Positions 9,001-22,066 of a stretch of DNA of 64,000 nt are shown here, one piece after another (position 1 is the first letter of the stretch; the number at the start of each line of letters is the position of its first letter). This DNA is from Micromussa lordhowensis. Taxonomy: Eukaryota; Cnidaria; Anthozoa; Scleractinia; Lobophylliidae. A program made the translations under genes and the position numbers. The DNA lies in contig OZ026601.1 in NCBI GenBank assembly GCA_964020085.1, positions 28,744,618 through 28,808,617 on the forward strand. Reading direction: 5' to 3'. Under the pieces are notes generated by a model. It was not told the DNA's origin. It ran no database searches and saw only the letters and a program-made list of their open reading frames with translations.

Positions 9001-11366
9001 TTTCCCTTGGTCCCCCCTTGGCAAAATCTCAGAAAAGGGCCGATTTAAGTAACCTTGCCAAATTTGTCATAACTCGGCTATACGGACACTTATGGAGCCG
9101 CAGTTTGCAGCAAAATGTTGTCCTATGTTAGCACTTTAAGTGCATACTAATTAGGAGATGATGCCATTTGTGCCAGGATGTTTTTGAAGCCCCTATAGTC
9201 GGCCTACTTTTTTGAGCATTTTCCCTTGGTCCCCCCTTGGCAAAATCTCAGAAAATGGCCGATTTAGGTGTCCTTGCCAAATTTGTCATAACTCGGCTAT
9301 ATGGACACTTATGGAGCCGCAGTTTGCAGTAAAATGTTGTCCTATGTTTGCACGTCAAGTGCATACTAATTAGGAGATGATGCCATTTTGCGCCAGGGTG
9401 TTTTTGAAGCCCCTATAGTCGGCCTACTTTTTTGAGCATTTTCCCTTGGTCCCCCCTTGGCAAAATCTCAGAAAATGGCCGATTTAGGTGTCCTTGCCAA
9501 ATTTGTCATAACTCGGCTATACGGACACTTATGGAGCCGAAGTTTGCAGTAAAATGTTGTCCTATGTTTCACTTCAAGTGCATACTAATAAGGAGATGAT
9601 GCCATTTGCGCCAGGATGTTTTTGAAGCCCCTATAGTCGGCCTACTTTTTTGAGCATTTTCCCTTGGTCCCCCCTTTGCAAAATCTCAGAAAATGGCCGA
9701 TTTAGGTGTCCTTGCCAAATTTGTCATAACTCGGCTATACGGACACTTATGGAGCCGAAGTTTGCAGTAAAATGTTGTCCTATGTTTGCACTTCAAGTGC
9801 ATACTAATAAGGAGATGATGCCATTTGCGCCAGGATGTTTTTGAAGCCCCTATAGTCGGCCTACTTTTTTGAGCATTTTCCCTTGGTCCCCCCTTGGCAA
9901 AATCTCAGAAAATGGCCGATTTAGGTGTCCTTGCCAAATTTGTCATAACGCGGCTCTACGGACACTTATGGAGCCGCAGTTTGCAGCAAAATGTTGTCCT
10001 ATGTTTGCACTTCAAGTGCATACTAATTAGGAGATGATGCCATTTGCGCCAGGGTGTTTTTGAAGCCCCTATAGTCGGCCTACTTTTTTGAGCATTTTCC
10101 CTTGGTCCCCCCTTGGCAAAATCTCAGAAAATGGCCGATTTAGGTGTCCTTGCCAAATTTGTCATAACTCGGCTATACGGACACTTATGGAGCCGAAGTT
10201 TGCAGTAAAATGTTGTCCTATGTTTGGACTTCAAGTGCATACTAATAAGGAGATGATGCCATTTGCGCCAGGATGTTTTTGAAGCCCCTATAGTCGGCCT
10301 ACTTTTTTGAGCATTTTCCCTTGGTCCCCCCTTGCCAAAATCTTAGAAAATGGCCGATTTAGGTGTCCTTGCCAAATTTGTCATAACGTGGCTGTACGGA
10401 CACTTATGGAGCCGCAGTTTGCAGAAAAATGTTGTCCTATGTTTGCACTTCAAGTGCATACTAATTAGGAGATGATGCCATTTGCGCCAGGGTGTTTTTG
10501 AAGCCCCTATAGTCGGCCTACTTTTTTGAGCATTTTCCCTTGGTCCCCGCTTGGCAAAATCTCAGAAAAGGGCCGATTTAAGTAACCTTGCCAAATTTGT
10601 CATAACTCGGCTATACGGACACTTATGGAGCCGCAGTTTGCAGCAAAATGTTGTCCTATGTTTGCACTTTAAGTGAATACTAATTAGGAGATGATGCCAT
10701 TTGCGCCAGGGTGTTTTTGAAGCGTCTATAGTCGGCCTACTTTTTTGAGCATTTTCCCTTGTTCCCCCCTTGGCAAAATCTCAGAAAATGGCCGATTTAG
10801 GTGTCCTTGCCAAATTTGTCATAACTCGGCTATACGGACACTTATGGAGCCGCAGTTTGCAGCAAAATGTTGTCCTATCTTTGCACTTTAAGTGCATACT
10901 AATTAGGAGATGATGCCATTTGTGCCAGGATGTTTTTGAAGCCCCTATAGTCGGCCTACTTTTTTGAGCATTTTCCCTTGGTCCCCCCTTGGCAAAATCT
11001 CAGAAAATGGCCGATTTAGGTGTCCTTGCCAAATTTGTCATAACTCGGCTATACGGACACTTATGGAGCCGCAGTTTGCAGCAAAATGTTGTCCTATGTT
11101 TGCACGTCAAGTGCATACTAATAAGGAGATGATGCCATTTGCGCCAGGATGTTTTTGAAGCCCCTATAGTCGGCCTACTTTTTTGAGCATTTTCCCTTGG
11201 TCCCCCCTTGGCAAAATCTCAGAAAATGGCCGATTTAGGTGTCCTTGCCAAATTTGTCATAACTCGGCTATACGGACACTTATGGAGCCGAAGTTTGCAG
11301 TAAAATGTTGTCCTATGTTTGCACTTCAAGTGCATACTAATAAGGAGATGATGCCATTTGCGCCAG

Positions 11367-14300
11367 GATGTTTTTGAAGCCCCTATAGTCGGCCTACTTT
11401 TTTGAGCATTTTCCCTTGGTCCCCCCTTGGCAAAATCTCAGAAAATGGCCGATTTAGGTGTCCTTGCCAAATTTGTCATAACTCGGCTCTACGGACACTT
11501 ATGGAGCCGCAGTTTGCAGAAAAATGTTGTCCTATGTTTGCACTTTAAGTGCATACTAATTAGGAGATGATGCCATTTGCGCCAGGATGTTTTTGAAGCC
11601 CCTATAGTCGGCCTACTTTTTTGAGCATTTTCCCTTGGTCCCCCCTTGGCAAAATCTCAGAAAATGGCCGATTTAGGTGTCCTTGCCAAATTTGTCATAA
11701 CGTGGCTATACGGACACTTATGGAGCCGCAGTTTGCAGAAAAATGTTGTCCTATGTTTGCACTTCAAGTGCATACTAATTAGGAGATGATGCCATTTGCG
11801 CCAGGGTGTTTTTGAAGCCCCTATAGTCGGCCTACTTTTTTGAGCATTTTCCCTTGGTCCCCCCTTGGCAAAATCTCAGAAAAGGGCCGATTTAAGTAAC
11901 CTTGCCAAATTTGTCATAACTCGGCTATACGGACACTTATGGAGCCGCAGTTTGCAGCAAAATGTTGTCCTATGTTTGCACTTCAAGTGAATACTAATTA
12001 GGAGATGATGCCATTTGCGCCAGGGTGTTTTTGAAGCCTCTATAGTCGGCCTACCTTTTTGAGCATTTTCCCTTGGTCCCCCCTTGGCAAAATCTCAGAA
12101 AATGGCCGATTTAGGTGTCCTTGCCAAATTTGTCATAACTCGGCTATACGGACACTTATGGAGCCGCAGTTTGCAGCAAAATGTTGTCCTATCTTTGCAC
12201 TTTAAGTGCATACTAATTAGGAGATGATGCCATTTGTGCCAGGATGTTTTTGAAGCCCCTATAGTCGGCCTACTTTTTTGAGCATTTTCCCTTGGTCCCC
12301 CCTTGGCAAAATCTCAGAAAATGGCCGATTTAGGTGTCCTTGCCAAATTCGGCTATACGGACACTTATGGAGCCGCAGTTTGCAGCAAAATGTTGTCCTA
12401 TGTTTGCACGTCAAGTGCATACCAATAAGGAGATGATGCCATTTGCGCCAGGATGTTTTTGAAGCCCCTATAGTCGGCCTACTTTTTTGAGCATTTTCCC
12501 TTGGTCCCCCCTTGGCAAAATCTCAGAAAATGGCCGATTTAGGTGTCCTTGCCAAATTTGTCATAACTCGGCTATACGGACACTTATGGAGCCGAAGTTT
12601 GCAGTAAAATGTTGTCCTATGTTTGCACTTCAAGTGCATACTAATAAGGAGATGATGCCATTTGCGCCAGGATGTTTTTGAAGCCCCTATAGTCGGCCTA
12701 CTTTTTTGAGCATTTTCCCTTGGTCCCCCCTTGGCAAAATCTCAGAAAATGGCCGATTTAGGTGTCCTTGCCAAATTTGTCATAACTCGGCTCTACGGAC
12801 ACTTATGGAGCCGCAGTTTGCAGAAAAATGTTGTCCTATGTTTGCACTTTAAGTGCATACTAATTAGGAGATGATGCCATTTGCGCCAGGATGTTTTTGA
12901 AGCCCCTATAGTCGGCCTACTTTTTTGAGCATTTTCCCTTGGTCCCCCCTTGGCAAAATCTCAGAAAATGGCCGATTTAGGTGTCCTTGCCAAATTTGTC
13001 ATAACGTGGCTGTACGGACACTTATGGAGCCGCAGTTTGCAGAAAAATGTTGTCCTATGTTTGCACTTCAAGTGCATACTAATTAGGAGATGATGCCATT
13101 TGCGCCAGGGTGTTTTTGAAGCCCCTATAGTCGGCCTACTTTTTTGAGCATTTTCCCTTGGTCCCCCCTTGGCAAAATCTCAGAAAATGGCCGATTTAAG
13201 TAACCTTGCCAAATTTGTCATAACTCGGCTATACGGACACTTATGGAGCCGCAGTTTGCAGCAAAATGTTGTCCTATGTTTGCACTTCAAGTGAATACTA
13301 ATTAGGAGATGATGCCATTTGCGCCAGGGTGTTTTTGAAGCCTCTATAGTCGGCCTACCTTTTTGAGCATTTTCCCTTGGTCCCCCCTTGGCAAAATCTC
13401 AGAAAATGGCCGATTTAGGTGTCCTTGCCAAATTTGTCATAACTCGGCTATACGGACACTTATGGAGCCGCAGTTTGCAGAAAAATGTTGTCCTATGTTT
13501 GCACTTCAAGTGCATACTACCTAGGAGATGATGCCATTTGCGCCAGGGTGTTTTTGAAGCCCCTATAGTCGGCCTACTTTTTTGAGCATTTTCCCTTGTT
13601 CCCCCCTTGGCAAAATCTCAGAAAATGACCGATTTAGGTGTCCTTGCCAAATTTGTCATAACTCGGCTATACGGACACTTATGGAGCCGCAGTTTGCAGC
13701 AAAATGTTGTCCTATCTTTGCACTTTAAGTGCATACTAATTAGGAGATGATGCCATTTGTGCCAGGATGTTTTTGAAGCCCCTATAGTCGGCCTACTTTT
13801 TTGAGCATTTTCCCTGGGTCCCCCCTTGGCAAAATCTCAGAAAATGGCCGATTTAGGTGTCCTTGCCAAATTTGTCATAACGCGGCTCTACGGACACTTA
13901 TGGAGCCGCAGTTTGCAGAAAAATGTTGTCCTATGTTTGCACTTCAAGTGCATACTAATTAGGAGATGATGCCATTTGCGCCAGGTGTTTTTGAAGCCCC
14001 TATAGTCGGCCTACTTTTTTGAGCATTTTCCCTTGGTCCCCCCTTGGCAAAATCTCAGAAAAGGGCCGATTTAAGTAACCTTGCCAAATTTGTCATAACT
14101 CGGCTATACGGACACTTATGGAGCCGCAGTTTGCAGCAAAATGTTGTCCTATGTTAGCACTTTAAGTGCATACTAATTAGGAGATGATGCCATTTGTGCC
14201 AGGATGTTTTTGAAGCCCCTATAGTCGGCCTACTTTTTTGAGCATTTTCCCTTGGTCCCCCCTTGGCAAAATCTCAGAAAATGGCCGATTTAGGTGTCCT

Positions 14301-14422
14301 TGCCAAATTTGTCATAACTCGGCTATATGGACACTTATGGAGCCGCAGTTTGCAGTAAAATGTTGTCCTATGTTTGCACGTCAAGTGCATACTAATTAGG
14401 AGATGATGCCATTTTGCGCCAG
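11367..14422 (+). repeat. 3056-bp higher-order repeat, copy 1
   Basis: Fourteen monomers (one 10-bp shorter) duplicated directly in the next block. Paired landmarks all lie 3056 bases apart: GGCTCTACGG 11485 and 14541, the 10-bp deletion near 12348 and 15404, CCTAG 13520 and 16576, TTAGCAC near 14154 and 17210, and the extra-T site 14411 and 17467. I found no difference among the markers compared. Confidence 0.85.
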
Positions 14423-17400
14423 GGTGTTTTTGAAGCCCCTATAGTCGGCCTACTTTTTTGAGCATTTTCCCTTGGTCCCCCCTTGGCAAAATCTCAGAAA
14501 ATGGCCGATTTAGGTGTCCTTGCCAAATTTGTCATAACTCGGCTCTACGGACACTTATGGAGCCGCAGTTTGCAGAAAAATGTTGTCCTATGTTTGCACT
14601 TTAAGTGCATACTAATTAGGAGATGATGCCATTTGCGCCAGGATGTTTTTGAAGCCCCTATAGTCGGCCTACTTTTTTGAGCATTTTCCCTTGGTCCCCC
14701 CTTGGCAAAATCTCAGAAAATGGCCGATTTAGGTGTCCTTGCCAAATTTGTCATAACGTGGCTATACGGACACTTATGGAGCCGCAGTTTGCAGAAAAAT
14801 GTTGTCCTATGTTTGCACTTCAAGTGCATACTAATTAGGAGATGATGCCATTTGCGCCAGGGTGTTTTTGAAGCCCCTATAGTCGGCCTACTTTTTTGAG
14901 CATTTTCCCTTGGTCCCCCCTTGGCAAAATCTCAGAAAAGGGCCGATTTAAGTAACCTTGCCAAATTTGTCATAACTCGGCTATACGGACACTTATGGAG
15001 CCGCAGTTTGCAGCAAAATGTTGTCCTATGTTTGCACTTCAAGTGAATACTAATTAGGAGATGATGCCATTTGCGCCAGGGTGTTTTTGAAGCCTCTATA
15101 GTCGGCCTACCTTTTTGAGCATTTTCCCTTGGTCCCCCCTTGGCAAAATCTCAGAAAATGGCCGATTTAGGTGTCCTTGCCAAATTTGTCATAACTCGGC
15201 TATACGGACACTTATGGAGCCGCAGTTTGCAGCAAAATGTTGTCCTATCTTTGCACTTTAAGTGCATACTAATTAGGAGATGATGCCATTTGTGCCAGGA
15301 TGTTTTTGAAGCCCCTATAGTCGGCCTACTTTTTTGAGCATTTTCCCTTGGTCCCCCCTTGGCAAAATCTCAGAAAATGGCCGATTTAGGTGTCCTTGCC
15401 AAATTCGGCTATACGGACACTTATGGAGCCGCAGTTTGCAGCAAAATGTTGTCCTATGTTTGCACGTCAAGTGCATACCAATAAGGAGATGATGCCATTT
15501 GCGCCAGGATGTTTTTGAAGCCCCTATAGTCGGCCTACTTTTTTGAGCATTTTCCCTTGGTCCCCCCTTGGCAAAATCTCAGAAAATGGCCGATTTAGGT
15601 GTCCTTGCCAAATTTGTCATAACTCGGCTATACGGACACTTATGGAGCCGAAGTTTGCAGTAAAATGTTGTCCTATGTTTGCACTTCAAGTGCATACTAA
15701 TAAGGAGATGATGCCATTTGCGCCAGGATGTTTTTGAAGCCCCTATAGTCGGCCTACTTTTTTGAGCATTTTCCCTTGGTCCCCCCTTGGCAAAATCTCA
15801 GAAAATGGCCGATTTAGGTGTCCTTGCCAAATTTGTCATAACTCGGCTCTACGGACACTTATGGAGCCGCAGTTTGCAGAAAAATGTTGTCCTATGTTTG
15901 CACTTTAAGTGCATACTAATTAGGAGATGATGCCATTTGCGCCAGGATGTTTTTGAAGCCCCTATAGTCGGCCTACTTTTTTGAGCATTTTCCCTTGGTC
16001 CCCCCTTGGCAAAATCTCAGAAAATGGCCGATTTAGGTGTCCTTGCCAAATTTGTCATAACGTGGCTGTACGGACACTTATGGAGCCGCAGTTTGCAGAA
16101 AAATGTTGTCCTATGTTTGCACTTCAAGTGCATACTAATTAGGAGATGATGCCATTTGCGCCAGGGTGTTTTTGAAGCCCCTATAGTCGGCCTACTTTTT
16201 TGAGCATTTTCCCTTGGTCCCCCCTTGGCAAAATCTCAGAAAATGGCCGATTTAAGTAACCTTGCCAAATTTGTCATAACTCGGCTATACGGACACTTAT
16301 GGAGCCGCAGTTTGCAGCAAAATGTTGTCCTATGTTTGCACTTCAAGTGAATACTAATTAGGAGATGATGCCATTTGCGCCAGGGTGTTTTTGAAGCCTC
16401 TATAGTCGGCCTACCTTTTTGAGCATTTTCCCTTGGTCCCCCCTTGGCAAAATCTCAGAAAATGGCCGATTTAGGTGTCCTTGCCAAATTTGTCATAACT
16501 CGGCTATACGGACACTTATGGAGCCGCAGTTTGCAGAAAAATGTTGTCCTATGTTTGCACTTCAAGTGCATACTACCTAGGAGATGATGCCATTTGCGCC
16601 AGGGTGTTTTTGAAGCCCCTATAGTCGGCCTACTTTTTTGAGCATTTTCCCTTGTTCCCCCCTTGGCAAAATCTCAGAAAATGACCGATTTAGGTGTCCT
16701 TGCCAAATTTGTCATAACTCGGCTATACGGACACTTATGGAGCCGCAGTTTGCAGCAAAATGTTGTCCTATCTTTGCACTTTAAGTGCATACTAATTAGG
16801 AGATGATGCCATTTGTGCCAGGATGTTTTTGAAGCCCCTATAGTCGGCCTACTTTTTTGAGCATTTTCCCTGGGTCCCCCCTTGGCAAAATCTCAGAAAA
16901 TGGCCGATTTAGGTGTCCTTGCCAAATTTGTCATAACGCGGCTCTACGGACACTTATGGAGCCGCAGTTTGCAGAAAAATGTTGTCCTATGTTTGCACTT
17001 CAAGTGCATACTAATTAGGAGATGATGCCATTTGCGCCAGGTGTTTTTGAAGCCCCTATAGTCGGCCTACTTTTTTGAGCATTTTCCCTTGGTCCCCCCT
17101 TGGCAAAATCTCAGAAAAGGGCCGATTTAAGTAACCTTGCCAAATTTGTCATAACTCGGCTATACGGACACTTATGGAGCCGCAGTTTGCAGCAAAATGT
17201 TGTCCTATGTTAGCACTTTAAGTGCATACTAATTAGGAGATGATGCCATTTGTGCCAGGATGTTTTTGAAGCCCCTATAGTCGGCCTACTTTTTTGAGCA
17301 TTTTCCCTTGGTCCCCCCTTGGCAAAATCTCAGAAAATGGCCGATTTAGGTGTCCTTGCCAAATTTGTCATAACTCGGCTATATGGACACTTATGGAGCC

Positions 17401-17478
17401 GCAGTTTGCAGTAAAATGTTGTCCTATGTTTGCACGTCAAGTGCATACTAATTAGGAGATGATGCCATTTTGCGCCAG
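14423..17478 (+). repeat. 3056-bp higher-order repeat, copy 2
   Basis: Direct tandem partner of 11367-14422. Similarity to the equivalent positions is lost by about 17600, where GGCTCTACGG is replaced by GGCTATACGG and the sequence returns to that of the 9.5-kb region. Confidence 0.85.
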
Positions 17479-17479
17479 G

Positions 17480-20400
17480 GTGTTTTTGAAGCCCCTATAG
17501 TCGGCCTACTTTTTTGAGCATTTTCCCTTGGTCCCCCCTTGGCAAAATCTCAGAAAATGGCCGATTTAGGTGTCCTTGCCAAATTTGTCATAACTCGGCT
17601 ATACGGACACTTATGGAGCCGAAGTTTGCAGTAAAATGTTGTCCTATGTTTCACTTCAAGTGCATACTAATAAGGAGATGATGCCATTTGCGCCAGGATG
17701 TTTTTGAAGCCCCTATAGTCGGCCTACTTTTTTGAGCATTTTCCCTTGGTCCCCCCTTTGCAAAATCTCAGAAAATGGCCGATTTAGGTGTCCTTGCCAA
17801 ATTTGTCATAACTCGGCTATACGGACACTTATGGAGCCGAAGTTTGCAGTAAAATGTTGTCCTATGTTTGCACTTCAAGTGCATACTAATAAGGAGATGA
17901 TGCCATTTGCGCCAGGATGTTTTTGAAGCCCCTATAGTCGGCCTACTTTTTTGAGCATTTTCCCTTGGTCCCCCCTTGGCAAAATCTCAGAAAATGGCCG
18001 ATTTAGGTGTCCTTGCCAAATTTGTCATAACGCGGCTCTACGGACACTTATGGAGCCGCAGTTTGCAGCAAAATGTTGTCCTATGTTTGCACTTCAAGTG
18101 CATACTAATTAGGAGATGATGCCATTTGCGCCAGGGTGTTTTTGAAGCCCCTATAGTCGGCCTACTTTTTTGAGCATTTTCCCTTGGTCCCCCCTTGGCA
18201 AAATCTCAGAAAATGGCCGATTTAGGTGTCCTTGCCAAATTTGTCATAACTCGGCTATACGGACACTTATGGAGCCGAAGTTTGCAGTAAAATGTTGTCC
18301 TATGTTTGGACTTCAAGTGCATACTAATAAGGAGATGATGCCATTTGCGCCAGGATGTTTTTGAAGCCCCTATAGTCGGCCTACTTTTTTGAGCATTTTC
18401 CCTTGGTCCCCCCTTGCCAAAATCTTAGAAAATGGCCGATTTAGGTGTCCTTGCCAAATTTGTCATAACGTGGCTGTACGGACACTTATGGAGCCGCAGT
18501 TTGCAGAAAAATGTTGTCCTATGTTTGCACTTCAAGTGCATACTAATTAGGAGATGATGCCATTTGCGCCAGGGTGTTTTTGAAGCCCCTATAGTCGGCC
18601 TACTTTTTTGAGCATTTTCCCTTGGTCCCCGCTTGGCAAAATCTCAGAAAAGGGCCGATTTAAGTAACCTTGCCAAATTTGTCATAACTCGGCTATACGG
18701 ACACTTATGGAGCCGCAGTTTGCAGCAAAATGTTGTCCTATGTTTGCACTTTAAGTGAATACTAATTAGGAGATGATGCCATTTGCGCCAGGGTGTTTTT
18801 GAAGCGTCTATAGTCGGCCTACTTTTTTGAGCATTTTCCCTTGTTCCCCCCTTGGCAAAATCTCAGAAAATGGCCGATTTAGGTGTCCTTGCCAAATTTG
18901 TCATAACTCGGCTATACGGACACTTATGGAGCCGCAGTTTGCAGCAAAATGTTGTCCTATCTTTGCACTTTAAGTGCATACTAATTAGGAGATGATGCCA
19001 TTTGTGCCAGGATGTTTTTGAAGCCCCTATAGTCGGCCTACTTTTTTGAGCATTTTCCCTTGGTCCCCCCTTGGCAAAATCTCAGAAAATGGCCGATTTA
19101 GGTGTCCTTGCCAAATTTGTCATAACTCGGCTATACGGACACTTATGGAGCCGCAGTTTGCAGCAAAATGTTGTCCTATGTTTGCACGTCAAGTGCATAC
19201 TAATAAGGAGATGATGCCATTTGCGCCAGGATGTTTTTGAAGCCCCTATAGTCGGCCTACTTTTTTGAGCATTTTCCCTTGGTCCCCCCTTGGCAAAATC
19301 TCAGAAAATGGCCGATTTAGGTGTCCTTGCCAAATTTGTCATAACTCGGCTATACGGACACTTATGGAGCCGAAGTTTGCAGTAAAATGTTGTCCTATGT
19401 TTGCACTTCAAGTGCATACTAATAAGGAGATGATGCCATTTGCGCCAGGATGTTTTTGAAGCCCCTATAGTCGGCCTACTTTTTTGAGCATTTTCCCTTG
19501 GTCCCCCCTTGGCAAAATCTCAGAAAATGGCCGATTTAGGTGTCCTTGCCAAATTTGTCATAACTCGGCTCTACGGACACTTATGGAGCCGCAGTTTGCA
19601 GAAAAATGTTGTCCTATGTTTGCACTTTAAGTGCATACTAATTAGGAGATGATGCCATTTGCGCCAGGATGTTTTTGAAGCCCCTATAGTCGGCCTACTT
19701 TTTTGAGCATTTTCCCTTGGTCCCCCCTTGGCAAAATCTCAGAAAATGGCCGATTTAGGTGTCCTTGCCAAATTTGTCATAACGTGGCTATACGGACACT
19801 TATGGAGCCGCAGTTTGCAGAAAAATGTTGTCCTATGTTTGCACTTCAAGTGCATACTAATTAGGAGATGATGCCATTTGCGCCAGGGTGTTTTTGAAGC
19901 CCCTATAGTCGGCCTACTTTTTTGAGCATTTTCCCTTGGTCCCCCCTTGGCAAAATCTCAGAAAAGGGCCGATTTAAGTAACCTTGCCAAATTTGTCATA
20001 ACTCGGCTATACGGACACTTATGGAGCCGCAGTTTGCAGCAAAATGTTGTCCTATGTTTGCACTTCAAGTGAATACTAATTAGGAGATGATGCCATTTGC
20101 GCCAGGGTGTTTTTGAAGCCTCTATAGTCGGCCTACCTTTTTGAGCATTTTCCCTTGGTCCCCCCTTGGCAAAATCTCAGAAAATGGCCGATTTAGGTGT
20201 CCTTGCCAAATTTGTCATAACTCGGCTATACGGACACTTATGGAGCCGCAGTTTGCAGCAAAATGTTGTCCTATCTTTGCACTTTAAGTGCATACTAATT
20301 AGGAGATGATGCCATTTGTGCCAGGATGTTTTTGAAGCCCCTATAGTCGGCCTACTTTTTTGAGCATTTTCCCTTGGTCCCCCCTTGGCAAAATCTCAGA

Positions 20401-22066
20401 AAATGGCCGATTTAGGTGTCCTTGCCAAATTCGGCTATACGGACACTTATGGAGCCGCAGTTTGCAGCAAAATGTTGTCCTATGTTTGCACGTCAAGTGC
20501 ATACCAATAAGGAGATGATGCCATTTGCGCCAGGATGTTTTTGAAGCCCCTATAGTCGGCCTACTTTTTTGAGCATTTTCCCTTGGTCCCCCCTTGGCAA
20601 AATCTCAGAAAATGGCCGATTTAGGTGTCCTTGCCAAATTTGTCATAACTCGGCTATACGGACACTTATGGAGCCGAAGTTTGCAGTAAAATGTTGTCCT
20701 ATGTTTGCACTTCAAGTGCATACTAATAAGGAGATGATGCCATTTGCGCCAGGATGTTTTTGAAGCCCCTATAGTCGGCCTACTTTTTTGAGCATTTTCC
20801 CTTGGTCCCCCCTTGGCAAAATCTCAGAAAATGGCCGATTTAGGTGTCCTTGCCAAATTTGTCATAACTCGGCTCTACGGACACTTATGGAGCCGCAGTT
20901 TGCAGAAAAATGTTGTCCTATGTTTGCACTTTAAGTGCATACTAATTAGGAGATGATGCCATTTGCGCCAGGATGTTTTTGAAGCCCCTATAGTCGGCCT
21001 ACTTTTTTGAGCATTTTCCCTTGGTCCCCCCTTGGCAAAATCTCAGAAAATGGCCGATTTAGGTGTCCTTGCCAAATTTGTCATAACGTGGCTGTACGGA
21101 CACTTATGGAGCCGCAGTTTGCAGAAAAATGTTGTCCTATGTTTGCACTTCAAGTGCATACTAATTAGGAGATGATGCCATTTGCGCCAGGGTGTTTTTG
21201 AAGCCCCTATAGTCGGCCTACTTTTTTGAGCATTTTCCCTTGGTCCCCCCTTGGCAAAATCTCAGAAAATGGCCGATTTAAGTAACCTTGCCAAATTTGT
21301 CATAACTCGGCTATACGGACACTTATGGAGCCGCAGTTTGCAGCAAAATGTTGTCCTATGTTTGCACTTCAAGTGAATACTAATTAGGAGATGATGCCAT
21401 TTGCGCCAGGGTGTTTTTGAAGCCTCTATAGTCGGCCTACCTTTTTGAGCATTTTCCCTTGGTCCCCCCTTGGCAAAATCTCAGAAAATGGCCGATTTAG
21501 GTGTCCTTGCCAAATTTGTCATAACTCGGCTATACGGACACTTATGGAGCCGCAGTTTGCAGAAAAATGTTGTCCTATGTTTGCACTTCAAGTGCATACT
21601 AATTAGGAGATGATGCCATTTGCGCCAGGTGTTTTTGAAGCCCCTATAGTCGGCCTACTTTTTTGAGCATTTTCCCTTGGTCCCCCCTTGGCAAAATCTC
21701 AGAAAAGGGCCGATTTAAGTAACCTTGCCAAATTTGTCATAACTCGGCTATACGGACACTTATGGAGCCGCAGTTTGCAGCAAAATGTTGTCCTATGTTA
21801 GCACTTTAAGTGCATACTAATTAGGAGATGATGCCATTTGTGCCAGGATGTTTTTGAAGCCCCTATAGTCGGCCTACTTTTTTGAGCATTTTCCCTTGGT
21901 CCCCCCTTGGCAAAATCTCAGAAAATGGCCGATTTAGGTGTCCTTGCCAAATTTGTCATAACTCGGCTATATGGACACTTATGGAGCCGCAGTTTGCAGT
22001 AAAATGTTGTCCTATGTTTGCACGTCAAGTGCATACTAATTAGGAGATGATGCCATTTTGCGCCAG
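17480..22066 (+). repeat. 4588-bp higher-order repeat, copy 1
   Basis: Twenty-one monomers, repeated in the next block. Equivalent marks are 4588 bases apart: CCCCTTTGCAAAAT 17754 and 22342, and the 10-bp deletion near 20430 and 25018. Boundaries are approximate. Confidence 0.78.

Larger units (their letters stand above)
9385..22054 (+). repeat. Large repeated block marked by a run of four rare variants
   Basis: A series of rare variants, GTTAGCAC, TATATGG, an extra T (CATTTTGCGCC), GTTTCACTTC (1-bp loss) and CCCCTTTGCAAAAT, recurs together near 9126-9680, 17213-17760 and 21797-22340. Equivalent positions are 8082 bp apart (9650 to 17732) and then 4588 bp apart (17732 to 22320). The longer interval is about the shorter one plus extra material that includes a 3056-bp tandem duplication. 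Boundaries are approximate. Confidence 0.75.

Noticed and set aside
12345..12362. CENP-B box-like sequence in the 10-bp-deletion units (ATTCGGCTATACGGA)
   Set aside because: The TTCG and CGG parts are present but the fixed A and the CGGG at the right spacing are not, so the core pattern fails. Normal units lack TTCG altogether.
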